Assembly: GCF_000428905.1 (NCBI RefSeq) | Contig: NZ_KE386819.1 | Coordinates: forward strand, 51,751-115,750 | DNA from: Brumicola pallidula DSM 14239 = ACAM 615 | GTDB taxonomy: Bacteria; Pseudomonadota; Gammaproteobacteria; Enterobacterales; Alteromonadaceae | Length of the DNA stretch: 64,000 bases | Reading direction: 5' to 3' | Shown here: in pieces, positions 16,698 through 25,393 of the stretch | How positions within the stretch are numbered: position 1 is the stretch's first letter | Layout of the letters: every line of letters starts with the position of its first letter | Translations under genes and position numbers: made by a program | The notes under the pieces: model-generated | Told to the model about the DNA's origin: nothing | Database searches by the model: none | What the model saw: only the letters and a program-made list of their open reading frames with translations

Positions 16698-19600
16698 TTA
16701 AGCTGCATTTCTCTTTGTGTCACTTGTGTCTTCTGTGCTTCTGTTGTCAGTTTCACCATCATTCAATTCATCTGGTGAATGATTCGATGCCAAAACCATA
16801 TAAACACTCGGCAGCACTAACAGAGTAAATAGGGTCCCTACCAACATACCTGCAACCAATATAATCCCGATACTGTTTCTCGCCTCCGCTCCCGCACCAG
16901 TCACTAATACTAATGGGAAGTGGCCCAAAACAGTAGCCGCAGTTGTCATTAATACTGGCCTAAGTCTGGTTTGCGCAGCCAATTGTATGGCTTCTAATTT
17001 GGTATAGCCTATTTTCTGCATATGGTTAGCAAATTCTACTATCAAAATGCCATTTTTAGCGATAAGGCCCACCAAGGTAATAAAGCCGACCTGTGAGTAA
17101 ATATTGATCGTTGTAAAGTCTAAAAACGCAAACATCATGGCACCAGCGAGTGCCAAAGGAACGCTACCTAACAAAACCACCAGCGGGTCTCTAAAACTAT
17201 TAAACTGGACTGCCAGCACCAGAAAGACAAAAATCAGTGCAACTAACAAAACACCTTCAAGGCTATTTCCTTCAAGTCTTATTTGGCGTGACTCACCAGC
17301 GTAATCAATACTGTAGTCAACAGGAAGAAGTCGCGCAGCAGCGTCTTCCAACGCGCGCAATCCTTGCTCTTTAGTGGTTCCAGGAATAACTTCGCCAAAT
17401 ATCCTAAATGCGTTTTTTTGTTGAAACTTACTCAATACACGCGGTGCAGTTTCGGTCACTAACGTCGCGATAGTGCGAACAGGGACTAAATCACCAGCGG
17501 GCGTGCGAATTTGAAGATCGAGTATGGCCTCGGGGTTTGCTCTTCCTGCTTCGTCAATCATAGGAATTACGCGGTAAGCTCGTCCATCTTGATTGTAGCG
17601 ATTAACGAAGTTACCCGATAACAACACTTCCAGTTGTCGACTAACGCTGGTTAAGTCCATACCTAAGTCGGCAATACGTTCTCTATTTAAATTAAAGCGC
17701 GCTTGGGGTAAATCAATCTTTAAGTCGGTATCTGCAAAAAGGAACTTTTCACTGGCAATAGCAGCTTGCACCATTTTGTTTGCATTCACCTTCATATCTT
17801 CATAAGAATCAGTGCTAAGTACGACCAATTCAACTGAAAAATTACCGGATGTCGGCAGGGCCGATTCCAAAACAGGGAATGCTTTCAGTCCGGTTACAGA
17901 TGAAAGAGAGGCGAAGGCTTTCCAAAACATGTCTTGTGTGCTTTGTTCTCTCTCGCTAGAACCAACGAAATCAACCCCACTGAATGCGCCTAGTGGATTC
18001 ACGATTTGCCACATGAACTTGGCACCCTCAAGTTCTTTCATCGTGTCTACAATACCGTCCATTTTGTTCATAGTGTACTCTAAAGAAGCGTCAGGCGAAG
18101 ATTCGACAATAACGTTAATACTCGATTGGTCTTCCGTTGGTGCGAGCTCCTTTAATGAGAATAAATAGAATGGGACTGTAAGCAAAGAAAGGAATATAGC
18201 TATGGTTAGAACTTGCGCTTTCCATTCAATGGTGCGAATTAATACTTTTCCATATGCTGTTTTTAGGCGTTCGAAAAAGCCGTTTACTTTGCGCGTCAAC
18301 TTGCCCTCTTTGCCACCTTCTGGCGACGCATAAGCACTCATGATAGGAGATAGCGTGATGGCGACAAAACCGGATATCAACACGGCGATAGCCAAAGTAA
18401 AAGCAAACTCTTTAAACAATGCGCCAGTGAGTCCGGATAATAGCCCAATCGGGGCGTAAACAGCGGCAAGCGTAATCGTCATGCTGATAATCGGCGCCAG
18501 TAACTGTCTTGAGCTTGCCAGTGCGGCTTCCATTCTGCTCATACCCTGGCGCATATATCGAGCAACGTTCTCCACCACAACGATCGCATCATCAACCACC
18601 AAACCGACTGACAAAACGATGGCGAGCACGGTTAGCAGATTCAGCGTGAAGCCCATCAATGTCATGGCTGCAATGGCACCTAGAATGGAAATGGGAATCG
18701 TAATGAGAGGGACTAAGGCGGTTCTAAATGAACCCATCATGGCAACTACGACCAACCCAACGAGAAGGATGGTTTCAGCTAAGGTGATGAATATCTCTCG
18801 CAATGCACTGCGCATATAAATAGTACCATCATAGCCATCGGTAATACTCAAACCTTGGGGTAACGTTAGATTTATTTTATCTAACATTTTATATACACGA
18901 TCGCCAATTTCTATTTCATTTGCACCAGGCAATGGCCACACAGAAATGTATAAAACGGTTTTTTTGTCTAAACGAGAACTCACTTGGCCCTCTTCCTCAC
19001 CTAATTTTACTTCGGCAATATCTTTGATTCGTACCTGGGCACCATCTACTTGGCGAATAATAAGGTTTTCAAATTCTTCGGCGCTGCTAAGAGAGGTGTC
19101 GGTTAATAGGCCGATGCGTTGCTGCGCGTTTTCACTGCGCCCTACAGTAGCAACTAGGTTGTTTGCGCGCAGTGCCTCAGAAACGTCATCGGCTGCAACA
19201 TCAAGGGCTGCCATTTTTTCTGTATTTAACCAAATACGCATTGCTGGAGAACGCCCGCCTTCAAGTCCAACACGCTGTACACCGGGGATGGTGGACAAAC
19301 TAGGCACAACACGACGAGAAAGATAATCAGTAACCTCCAAGCGCGACATACCTGCGATTTCTTCATCGTAGTTAACCGTCAAATAGAACACAGCAAAGGG
19401 TCTGTCGGCCCTTACTACTTGAACAGAAGGATCTTCAGCACCGGAGGGTAATTCAAAGCGGATTTGGTCAAGCCTTGATGAAAGTTCAGCTAACGCCCGT
19501 GTACTATCAACGCCAAGGCGCAACCATAACGTTACCGTACTAACACCGGATGTTGTGTTTGAATCGATGTAGTCGATACCAGGAACAGAAGCCGCTGCTC

Positions 19601-19835
19601 GTTCGATTGGTTCTGTAACAAAACCTTGCACGACTTCAGCTGATGCGCCTATATAGGGTGTAACAATTTGCAGTGATGCGCTCTCAATTTTTGGAAATTG
19701 TAGTATAGGTAATTCAATCGCTGCGCGAATACCTACCAAGCACAGGGTGAGTGATAATACGATGGCTAGAATAGGGCGCTTACAAAAAATATCCATAATG
19801 CTAGGCTTGCCAAGGTCAGGTTTTGGATTATCCAT
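16698..19835 (-). CDS. RND multidrug efflux permease (AcrB/MexB-type)
   Basis: 1045 residues, the normal size for an HAE1-family pump. It starts with IFCKRPILAIVLSLTLCLVG (first transmembrane helix), has two large periplasmic loops, and contains the central helix LSVGLVVDDAIVVVENVARY with the proton-relay Asp pair, plus the second-half GLIAKNGILIVEFAN. The pump sits in the inner membrane and expels drugs or metabolites with the upstream adaptor protein, using proton flow. Its start lies five bases after the adaptor stop, so the two are cotranscribed. No outer-membrane TolC partner gene is adjacent; a shared TolC is assumed. Confidence 0.93.
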   Translation of the reverse strand: MDNPKPDLGKPSIMDIFCKRPILAIVLSLTLCLVGIRAAIELPILQFPKIESASLQIVTPYIGASAEVVQGFVTEPIERAAASVPGIDYIDSNTTSGVSTVTLWLRLGVDSTRALAELSSRLDQIRFELPSGAEDPSVQVVRADRPFAVFYLTVNYDEEIAGMSRLEVTDYLSRRVVPSLSTIPGVQRVGLEGGRSPAMRIWLNTEKMAALDVAADDVSEALRANNLVATVGRSENAQQRIGLLTDTSLSSAEEFENLIIRQVDGAQVRIKDIAEVKLGEEEGQVSSRLDKKTVLYISVWPLPGANEIEIGDRVYKMLDKINLTLPQGLSITDGYDGTIYMRSALREIFITLAETILLVGLVVVAMMGSFRTALVPLITIPISILGAIAAMTLMGFTLNLLTVLAIVLSVGLVVDDAIVVVENVARYMRQGMSRMEAALASSRQLLAPIISMTITLAAVYAPIGLLSGLTGALFKEFAFTLAIAVLISGFVAITLSPIMSAYASPEGGKEGKLTRKVNGFFERLKTAYGKVLIRTIEWKAQVLTIAIFLSLLTVPFYLFSLKELAPTEDQSSINVIVESSPDASLEYTMNKMDGIVDTMKELEGAKFMWQIVNPLGAFSGVDFVGSSEREQSTQDMFWKAFASLSSVTGLKAFPVLESALPTSGNFSVELVVLSTDSYEDMKVNANKMVQAAIASEKFLFADTDLKIDLPQARFNLNRERIADLGMDLTSVSRQLEVLLSGNFVNRYNQDGRAYRVIPMIDEAGRANPEAILDLQIRTPAGDLVPVRTIATLVTETAPRVLSKFQQKNAFRIFGEVIPGTTKEQGLRALEDAAARLLPVDYSIDYAGESRQIRLEGNSLEGVLLVALIFVFLVLAVQFNSFRDPLVVLLGSVPLALAGAMMFAFLDFTTINIYSQVGFITLVGLIAKNGILIVEFANHMQKIGYTKLEAIQLAAQTRLRPVLMTTAATVLGHFPLVLVTGAGAEARNSIGIILVAGMLVGTLFTLLVLPSVYMVLASNHSPDELNDGETDNRSTEDTSDTKRNAA

Positions 19836-19840
19836 AATCC

Positions 19841-20935
19841 TTATTCGCCTTGTTCATCGGTATAAACTAAAATGCCTTCACGCAATTTGAATGAACCCTG
19901 CGTGGCAATAATATCGTTTAATTGCAGGCTATTACTCGACGCGATATCGATGATACTACTTTCATTTTCTTTCGAAATAACCGTAACAACATGACGAGCG
20001 GCGCGCCAATTGTTCATGTCATCTTTGGTTAGTTTAAAAACATAAGTGCCAAAAGCGTCATGTCTAATTGCCTTAGTAGGGAGTCGAACCACTTCTTTTG
20101 AGGAATAAACCGGTAACAAAACTGAAACAATAGTGCCCGGTTTTAATTTTACTTGAAATGTTGTCAGTTCTGCGCGCACCCTCAAGTTTCTGGAACGTGT
20201 GGATATTTCTTGATCAATTGCGGCGATGACTGCGGTTGCATCAAAGAGTCCCAAATTAGTGGAACTGACCGTGACTTTGGTTCCTACGCTTAAGTTTGAA
20301 TAAGCCTGCGGGATATTGAAATCTACCCATACGGTATTTGAATCACTAACCAGCTTTGTGGTCATGGTGTCAGCGGCCAAAAATGCGCCGGTCTCGAGTT
20401 GGTGTAATCCTGCTTGACCAGCAAAAGGCGCAATAACAGTTTTCTTTGCAATAACTGCTTCAAGTGACCGTTTGCGTGCGTTTGATACGGCTAATTGTGC
20501 TTTAGCTCTGTCGTACTGTTCGCGGCTCGAGGCACGTTGTTCGAGCAATTTTTCAAAGCGGGTGACATCAAGTTCTGCAATCATTATTTCTGCATCAATA
20601 GCGTCTAATTGCGCTAACTCGTCATCAATTTGCATTCTCAGCAGAACCGCACCTTTCTCGACTTTGCCTCCCGATTTGAAGCCAATGTAAGTAACAACAC
20701 CTTCTAGTTCGTTACGAATTTCTAAACTGTGTATCGGTAAAATTGAGCCAATAAGTCGTAAATTAGGTTGCCAAATCGATGTTTCAACCTTTTCAATCCT
20801 TACCGTTTCACTGGGCTCTGGAAATGACTCGCCAAAAGCGATTGCAGCCATAACTTGGTTGAACTTAACAAACCCAAGTGAGCCGACAACGGCAAAAAAA
20901 AATACAATTGTTACTAACCAACGACGCCAGTGCAT
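19841..20935 (-). CDS. RND efflux periplasmic adaptor (membrane fusion protein)
   Basis: 364 residues. An N-terminal membrane anchor (WLVTIVFFFAVVGSLGFV) is followed by a biotinyl-lipoyl-like half (LEIRNELEGVVTYIGFKSGGKVEKG), an alpha-hairpin (about 105-160), the second lipoyl half (VIAPFAGQAGLHQLETGAFL) and beta-barrel and membrane-proximal domains. This is the HlyD/AcrA type order. It links the permease to an outer-membrane channel. It is the first gene of the two-gene operon; no regulator gene is adjacent. Confidence 0.92.
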   Translation of the reverse strand: MHWRRWLVTIVFFFAVVGSLGFVKFNQVMAAIAFGESFPEPSETVRIEKVETSIWQPNLRLIGSILPIHSLEIRNELEGVVTYIGFKSGGKVEKGAVLLRMQIDDELAQLDAIDAEIMIAELDVTRFEKLLEQRASSREQYDRAKAQLAVSNARKRSLEAVIAKKTVIAPFAGQAGLHQLETGAFLAADTMTTKLVSDSNTVWVDFNIPQAYSNLSVGTKVTVSSTNLGLFDATAVIAAIDQEISTRSRNLRVRAELTTFQVKLKPGTIVSVLLPVYSSKEVVRLPTKAIRHDAFGTYVFKLTKDDMNNWRAARHVVTVISKENESSIIDIASSNSLQLNDIIATQGSFKLREGILVYTDEQGE

Positions 20936-21144
20936 CCAATGCTCCTACCCATGTAATCAAAAGGGTCCATAGACTGCTTATATTTACAGCAATTGACCAT
21001 GGAGTAACCAAAACGCCAGCATAATAATACGCCAACATCATTATTACACGGTTAATTTAGGATAAGTTCATGCATTACATAATTGTCATTAAAAAGGCTT
21101 CATAAAACATCTAAAATTGTGAATAGGCTGGGATTATTTACACC

Positions 21145-21807
21145 TCAGGTCTTGGAATTAGCTTCGAACATCGCCTTCATTTTATTAGCAAACGCGACGA
21201 AGTTTTGTTTCATTGTGGTTTTTAGTTTAATACTCAATTCGGAGAGGATAACCACACCCTCAATATTAATTGTAGGGGCGTGCAGTGATGCAACCGATGG
21301 CGCTTTATTTTTCGAACTGCCGAGTATACAAAAAGCCTTTGATAGTACGTTCACATTTTCAGGAACGAAAATTTTATCACTACCCAATATACTCATCACT
21401 TTTACCGTTACGTTAGAGCTGGTAAAACGCGCGTCTGTAAAGTCGAGAGTTGAGCCTCCAAGGATCGTAAATAGCCTAATTTCTTTGGGTACAATCCAAA
21501 CACCGCTGCGCTCGGTCTCGCCCAAAATGTTGACCAGGGTTTCGCTGTCTTCAGCTGGGGCTTGGCTATAGTGTACAGAAAATTGCTGTTCTTTATGTTT
21601 CTTCAATGTATCGTCTGGTGCAGCATCTAAATCTTGAATTTGGTCAACCATTTCTTGGTGAGATGATGTCGCAATAACTGCATCTAGTCGGCGCTCAAAA
21701 GCTTCATTAGAAATAATACCATGGCTGTAATTATGAATAAGCACGTCAATTACTTCTTCTTTTACTTGCTCGATGGGTCTGTCTTCTAATTTTACTGGCA
21801 TAGTCAT
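21145..21807 (-). CDS. DUF1707 + LiaF-like C-terminal domain protein
   Basis: 220 residues. The N-terminal ~70 (PIEQVKEEVIDVLIHNYSHG, then SNEAFERRLDAVIATSS) is a DUF1707/SHOCT-like short helical domain. The C-terminal ~110 (RLFTILGGSTLDFTDARF, then VKVMSILGSDKIFVPENVNV, then AFCILGSSK) is the repetitive beta-structure of the LiaF/DUF2154 'cell wall-active antibiotics response' family. No transmembrane segment lies between them, unlike LiaF proper. In Firmicutes LiaF damps a cell-envelope-stress sensor; in this group the role is unknown. Confidence 0.75.
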   Translation of the reverse strand: MTMPVKLEDRPIEQVKEEVIDVLIHNYSHGIISNEAFERRLDAVIATSSHQEMVDQIQDLDAAPDDTLKKHKEQQFSVHYSQAPAEDSETLVNILGETERSGVWIVPKEIRLFTILGGSTLDFTDARFTSSNVTVKVMSILGSDKIFVPENVNVLSKAFCILGSSKNKAPSVASLHAPTINIEGVVILSELSIKLKTTMKQNFVAFANKMKAMFEANSKT

Positions 21808-22212
21808 ATTCCTTTATTGTCGTTATGCCAACACATAAAGCAAAGCGCGTACCAAAAATAATCTACATATAAAACATAGTGTTAAATTATTTTTAAATTG
21901 CTTGCTTGGTCATATTTGCGAATAATTAGTCTTATGAACGAAATATCACAGTTTTACTTAAGTGTTTTCTTTATTTAAAGTAAGCGCTCACTTGGCGTAC
22001 ATGCGAAGGCAAGTTACTTTGCGCATTGACAAATATAGTTAAAAGCACAGCGCGTCAATTTGTTCTTGTTTAGCTAATCGATGCATTCTTTTAAAAAGAT
22101 AATTTATATGTAGTGTACACTCTACTCAAACGCGTTTTACAACGTACTCTCAACTGTAATTTATGCCGAATTGCAATAACGCAGAAACCTTAAGTGAACA
22201 ACTGAAAACTCA
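21808..22212. other. Intergenic region between divergent genes
   Basis: About 400 AT-rich bases between the LiaF-like gene (minus) and yaeQ (plus). It should hold two divergent promoters, but no pair of hexamers stands out. No ORF or repeat was recognised. Confidence 0.3.
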
Positions 22213-22755
22213 ATGGCTCTTAAACCTACAATTTATAAATTTAATATCACGCTTGCTGACATAAATAATCATCACTATCCCAATTTAAATTTGACTGTTG
22301 CACAACATCCTTCTGAAACGATCGAACGTATGATTGTTCGCCTACTGGTATTTTGTCTTCATTCCTTTGATGATAGCGAAAATTTATTGGCTTTCACCAA
22401 AGGCTTAAGTTCAGTAGACGATCCCGACATTTGGCAAAAAACATTGGACGACCAATTATTGAGTTGGATTGATGTTGGAGAGCCAAGTTTTGATAGAATG
22501 AAAAAAGCCTGCCGACTTGCAAAAAATACATTTGTGTATAGTTTCAATACAAAATCTGACGTTTGGTGGAAACAAAATAAATCGCAATTTGAAACGCTAC
22601 CCATTCAGTTTTTTGCGTTTCAATGGCCGCAAATTCAGGCCTTAGCTAAACAAGTGGAACGCAAGTCAAGTTGGTCTATTACTATAAGCGATGACTCTTT
22701 GTATGTGAGCACAGCGATCGAACAATTAGAAATGAATTGGCGGGTTTTAAAGTAG
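22213..22755 (+). CDS. yaeQ: YaeQ family protein
   Basis: 180 residues, the usual length. MALKPTIYKFNITLADINNHHY, the RMIVRLLVFCLH stretch, DPDIWQKTLDDQLLSWIDVGEP and the C-terminal WSITISDDSLYVS are the family's landmarks. YaeQ has a PD-(D/E)XK-like fold in solved structures; E. coli YaeQ was linked to suppression of rfaH-related defects, but the biochemical role is unclear. It is followed 45 bases later by the acyltransferase gene on the same strand. Confidence 0.92.
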   Translation: MALKPTIYKFNITLADINNHHYPNLNLTVAQHPSETIERMIVRLLVFCLHSFDDSENLLAFTKGLSSVDDPDIWQKTLDDQLLSWIDVGEPSFDRMKKACRLAKNTFVYSFNTKSDVWWKQNKSQFETLPIQFFAFQWPQIQALAKQVERKSSWSITISDDSLYVSTAIEQLEMNWRVLK

Positions 22756-22800
22756 GCCCAAATTCGTGCAATCTGATATAACTGAGGTAAAAACCAAGAT

Positions 22801-24180
22801 ATGACGTCTAAATTTGACGAAATCAGGCCATATGACAATGCTGATTTACCCCAAGTCCTAAAAAATTTAGTTGATAACGAAGAATTCATCCGTACTTTAG
22901 TTGCCTTTCGTTTTGCTAAATGGCCTCCATTTTCTAAGCCAATATTTGGTTTTTTTATTAAACAATATGTTAGTAAAAAAATAAAAAGCATAACCAGTTT
23001 ACGTGACTTTCAGGTCATGGTTGAACCTTACATGAAGCGCATGCTAACGAAGACGACGAAGGGATTAACGGTGACTGGCCTGGACACCCTCGATTTGTCT
23101 ACACCGTATTTGTTTGTCAGTAATCATAGAGATATTGCGCTCGATCCGGCCTTCGTTAATTGGGTGCTGCACATCAATGGGCAAGACACGGTTCGAATTG
23201 CGGTTGGCGACAATTTGTTGAGTAAAGGTTGGGTTGCCGACATTCTTCGTTTGAATAAGTGTTTTGTGGTTCAACGCTCTGTAGAAGGACGTAGAGAAAA
23301 ATTGGCGGCTGCGAAGTTACTCAGTGAGTATATTGAATGTTCGCTAAAAAACGATAATCAACACCTTTGGATTGCACAACGTGAGGGCCGAGCAAAAGAC
23401 GGCATTGATGTCACTAACCCTGCTATTGTTTCTATGCTGTCTTTAAATAAACCCAAAGATATTGATTTCTGTGACTATATTGCAAATTTAAGTATTGTAC
23501 CTGTTTCTATTTCCTACGAATTTGATCCATGTGATGTAAGTAAAGCAAAAGAGTTGTGCCAAGCTGAAAAAGTGGGTGGCTACGACAAACCTGATAACGA
23601 AGATATGCAAAGTATCGTGAATGGTATAACCGGTCAAAAAGGCAGAGTGAATGTGCACTTCGGAAAACTCGTCGGTAATCAATTTTCCAATGCGAAGGAG
23701 GTTTCTGCTTTTATCGATAAAGAAATTTTGTCAGGTTACCAAACCTTTTCTACTTCCAGCGTTGCACTCTCTTTGTTGCATGGTGATCAGCAAAACAAAC
23801 AAATAAAAACGGCTCCATCTAACGAAGAGTCAGTAAAGCATTATGTGGAGTCTCAACTAGCGGAGCTTAGTAAAGAGTCTCAACTAGCGGAGCTTAGTAA
23901 AGAGTCTCAACTAGCGGAGCTTAGTAAAGAGTCTCAACTAGCGGAGCTTAGTAAAGAGTCTCAACTAGCGGAGCTTAGTAAAGAGTCTCAACTAGCGGAG
24001 CTTAGTAAAGAGTCTCAACTAGCGGAGCTTAGTAAAGAGTCTCAACTGGCGAAGCTTTATACAGAGTATCAACAAGCAAAGCGTTATATAGAGTCTCGGC
24101 TAACGATGCTGAATTCTGAAGAGCAGCAAAAATTGTTAGAAATGTACGCCAACCCGCTTATTAGGCAACAGCAGCAGTGA
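22801..24180 (+). CDS. PlsC-like glycerol-phosphate acyltransferase with a repetitive C-terminal tail
   Basis: 459 residues. The first ~340 form an acyltransferase domain: the catalytic block SNHRDIALDPAF (a His-Asp pair, spaced one residue wider than the usual HX4D), CFVVQRSVEGRREKL (acyl-acceptor block) and IAQREGRAKDG. Related marine proteins are annotated 1-acyl-sn-glycerol-3-phosphate acyltransferase and would act at the inner membrane in phospholipid synthesis. Residues about 350-440 are seven exact copies of ESQLAELSK plus three diverged ones, giving a long charged helix or coiled coil. The tail is outside the enzyme core and may vary in length between strains. Confidence 0.8.
   Translation: MTSKFDEIRPYDNADLPQVLKNLVDNEEFIRTLVAFRFAKWPPFSKPIFGFFIKQYVSKKIKSITSLRDFQVMVEPYMKRMLTKTTKGLTVTGLDTLDLSTPYLFVSNHRDIALDPAFVNWVLHINGQDTVRIAVGDNLLSKGWVADILRLNKCFVVQRSVEGRREKLAAAKLLSEYIECSLKNDNQHLWIAQREGRAKDGIDVTNPAIVSMLSLNKPKDIDFCDYIANLSIVPVSISYEFDPCDVSKAKELCQAEKVGGYDKPDNEDMQSIVNGITGQKGRVNVHFGKLVGNQFSNAKEVSAFIDKEILSGYQTFSTSSVALSLLHGDQQNKQIKTAPSNEESVKHYVESQLAELSKESQLAELSKESQLAELSKESQLAELSKESQLAELSKESQLAELSKESQLAELSKESQLAKLYTEYQQAKRYIESRLTMLNSEEQQKLLEMYANPLIRQQQQ
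23848..24036 (+). repeat. 27-bp tandem repeat, seven perfect copies (VNTR)
   Basis: The unit begins GAGTCTCAACTAGCGGAGC and is 27 bases long. Seven identical copies run head to tail, followed by three diverged copies to about 24117. Each encodes ESQLAELSK. Because the unit is a multiple of three, copy-number change alters protein length without breaking the frame. Complete identity at silent positions indicates recent expansion. Confidence 0.97.
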
Positions 24181-24232
24181 AATGTACTTTGGCACTATTT
24201 TCATACTTGCCTGCACCACTTAGCAAAAGTAG

Positions 24233-25258
24233 TTAATCTATATTTGAGTTTTTCTTGCGAAAAACATCTGGCGTTTGGTCGCAGTATGATTTAAACGCCC
24301 GATTAAAGGAACTAGGTTCCGAATAACCTAGCTCATAAGCAATCTGGGAGATAGTCATATTGGTGTATTCGAGATAATAGCTAGCTCTTTGTAAAAAGAC
24401 TTCACTCTTCAATTCTTTAAATGTAATTTCATGCTCAGACAATAATCTTCTCAGACTTCTTTCAGACATATTTAGAGCGCGAGCAATAGTAATGATAGTT
24501 GGTAGAGACGTTTTGTTTTGTATTAATATTTCTCTACTTACAATATCAATAATGTCGCATCGTCCTGAACGATACGAATAATACTTATCGAGTGCTGTGC
24601 AAATCACTTCATGTAAAAGTTCATTGTGGGAATTCAGCTTTGTCTTGAGATACTGCAAATCAAAAAAAATATAGTTTTTATTAATAGAGCGTTCGAATTT
24701 TGTATTTCGTAAATCCACCTTTTGTTTAATGTCAGCAGAGTTGAACTGATCCACTAGGCAAATTTTATTTACTTTCGGCATGGTTCTTGTTGCCCTTTGT
24801 AAAGATAATAGCAAAAGAAATACTAGAAAAAGACTAATTTGTGCCGTGTTAGTTCCTTCAGGAGACAATAGTTCAAGAGACAAGCAGCCTTCATTATTTA
24901 TTATAGTAAATTCGAGTGAAATCGCTGTATCTACATATTTGTCATACTTCAACAGTGTCTCTAATAAGCCAGTCGCATTTTTTGCTGAAAGCATAGCTAG
25001 GATTATCATGCTGCTCGAATCGAAGTGAAATCCTTGCGCTAATTCCAGCCCAAATAAGGGTTTGTCGAGTTTTTTAGAAACAATTTCAAACATCTCTGCA
25101 ACATAGTCGATATTAATAGCCGGCGATAACTCTTGAACATTCTTATGAGGAAACTCTTCAATGTCAAAAAACTCGTTTGGTTCGATGCCACGATCTAACA
25201 AGAAGTCTTGTACATATGTTGCAAACTTAGGCGATAGATACGGAGTTTTAGGCTGCAT
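24233..25258 (-). CDS. AraC-family transcriptional regulator (OruR/ArgR-like, Arabinose_bd type)
   Basis: 341 residues. The N-terminal ~200 is the Arabinose_bd/OruR ligand domain (FGLELAQGFHFDSSSMIILAM). The last ~95 residues hold two helix-turn-helix motifs: MSERSLRRLLSEHEITFKEL and MTISQIAYELGYSEPSSFNRAF, followed by TPDVFRK. It is divergent from the TonB receptor gene across a 135-base region, so it very likely controls that gene and the amidohydrolase behind it. The effector is unknown; acetylated amines are a guess from the neighbours. Confidence 0.88.
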   Translation of the reverse strand: MQPKTPYLSPKFATYVQDFLLDRGIEPNEFFDIEEFPHKNVQELSPAINIDYVAEMFEIVSKKLDKPLFGLELAQGFHFDSSSMIILAMLSAKNATGLLETLLKYDKYVDTAISLEFTIINNEGCLSLELLSPEGTNTAQISLFLVFLLLLSLQRATRTMPKVNKICLVDQFNSADIKQKVDLRNTKFERSINKNYIFFDLQYLKTKLNSHNELLHEVICTALDKYYSYRSGRCDIIDIVSREILIQNKTSLPTIITIARALNMSERSLRRLLSEHEITFKELKSEVFLQRASYYLEYTNMTISQIAYELGYSEPSSFNRAFKSYCDQTPDVFRKKNSNID

Positions 25259-25393
25259 AAAATTATTCCACTATTTTAAGTTAATGTTACTAGTGTGTCC
25301 GCAAATGTCAGTTTTTTACGATACCAGATCTGTTCTTATAGTATTAACAAAATTTAGCGTATATATAACAATATTTTAATATTAAGGACATTT
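25259..25393. promoter_or_regulatory. Divergent control region between AraC regulator and TonB receptor
   Basis: 135 AT-rich bases separate the two start codons. AAGGA (25383-25387) is the ribosome site for the receptor, six bases before its ATG. The receptor promoter probably lies in the TATATATAA-rich stretch around 25360-25370. The AraC protein is expected to bind here, but I see no clear direct repeat. Confidence 0.4.

Noticed and set aside
21083..21571. 162-aa plus-strand ORF
   Set aside because: It is antisense to the LiaF-like gene, which has clear family motifs.
23848..24036. CRISPR-like array
   Set aside because: Repeats are contiguous without spacers, in frame, and encode a peptide repeat.
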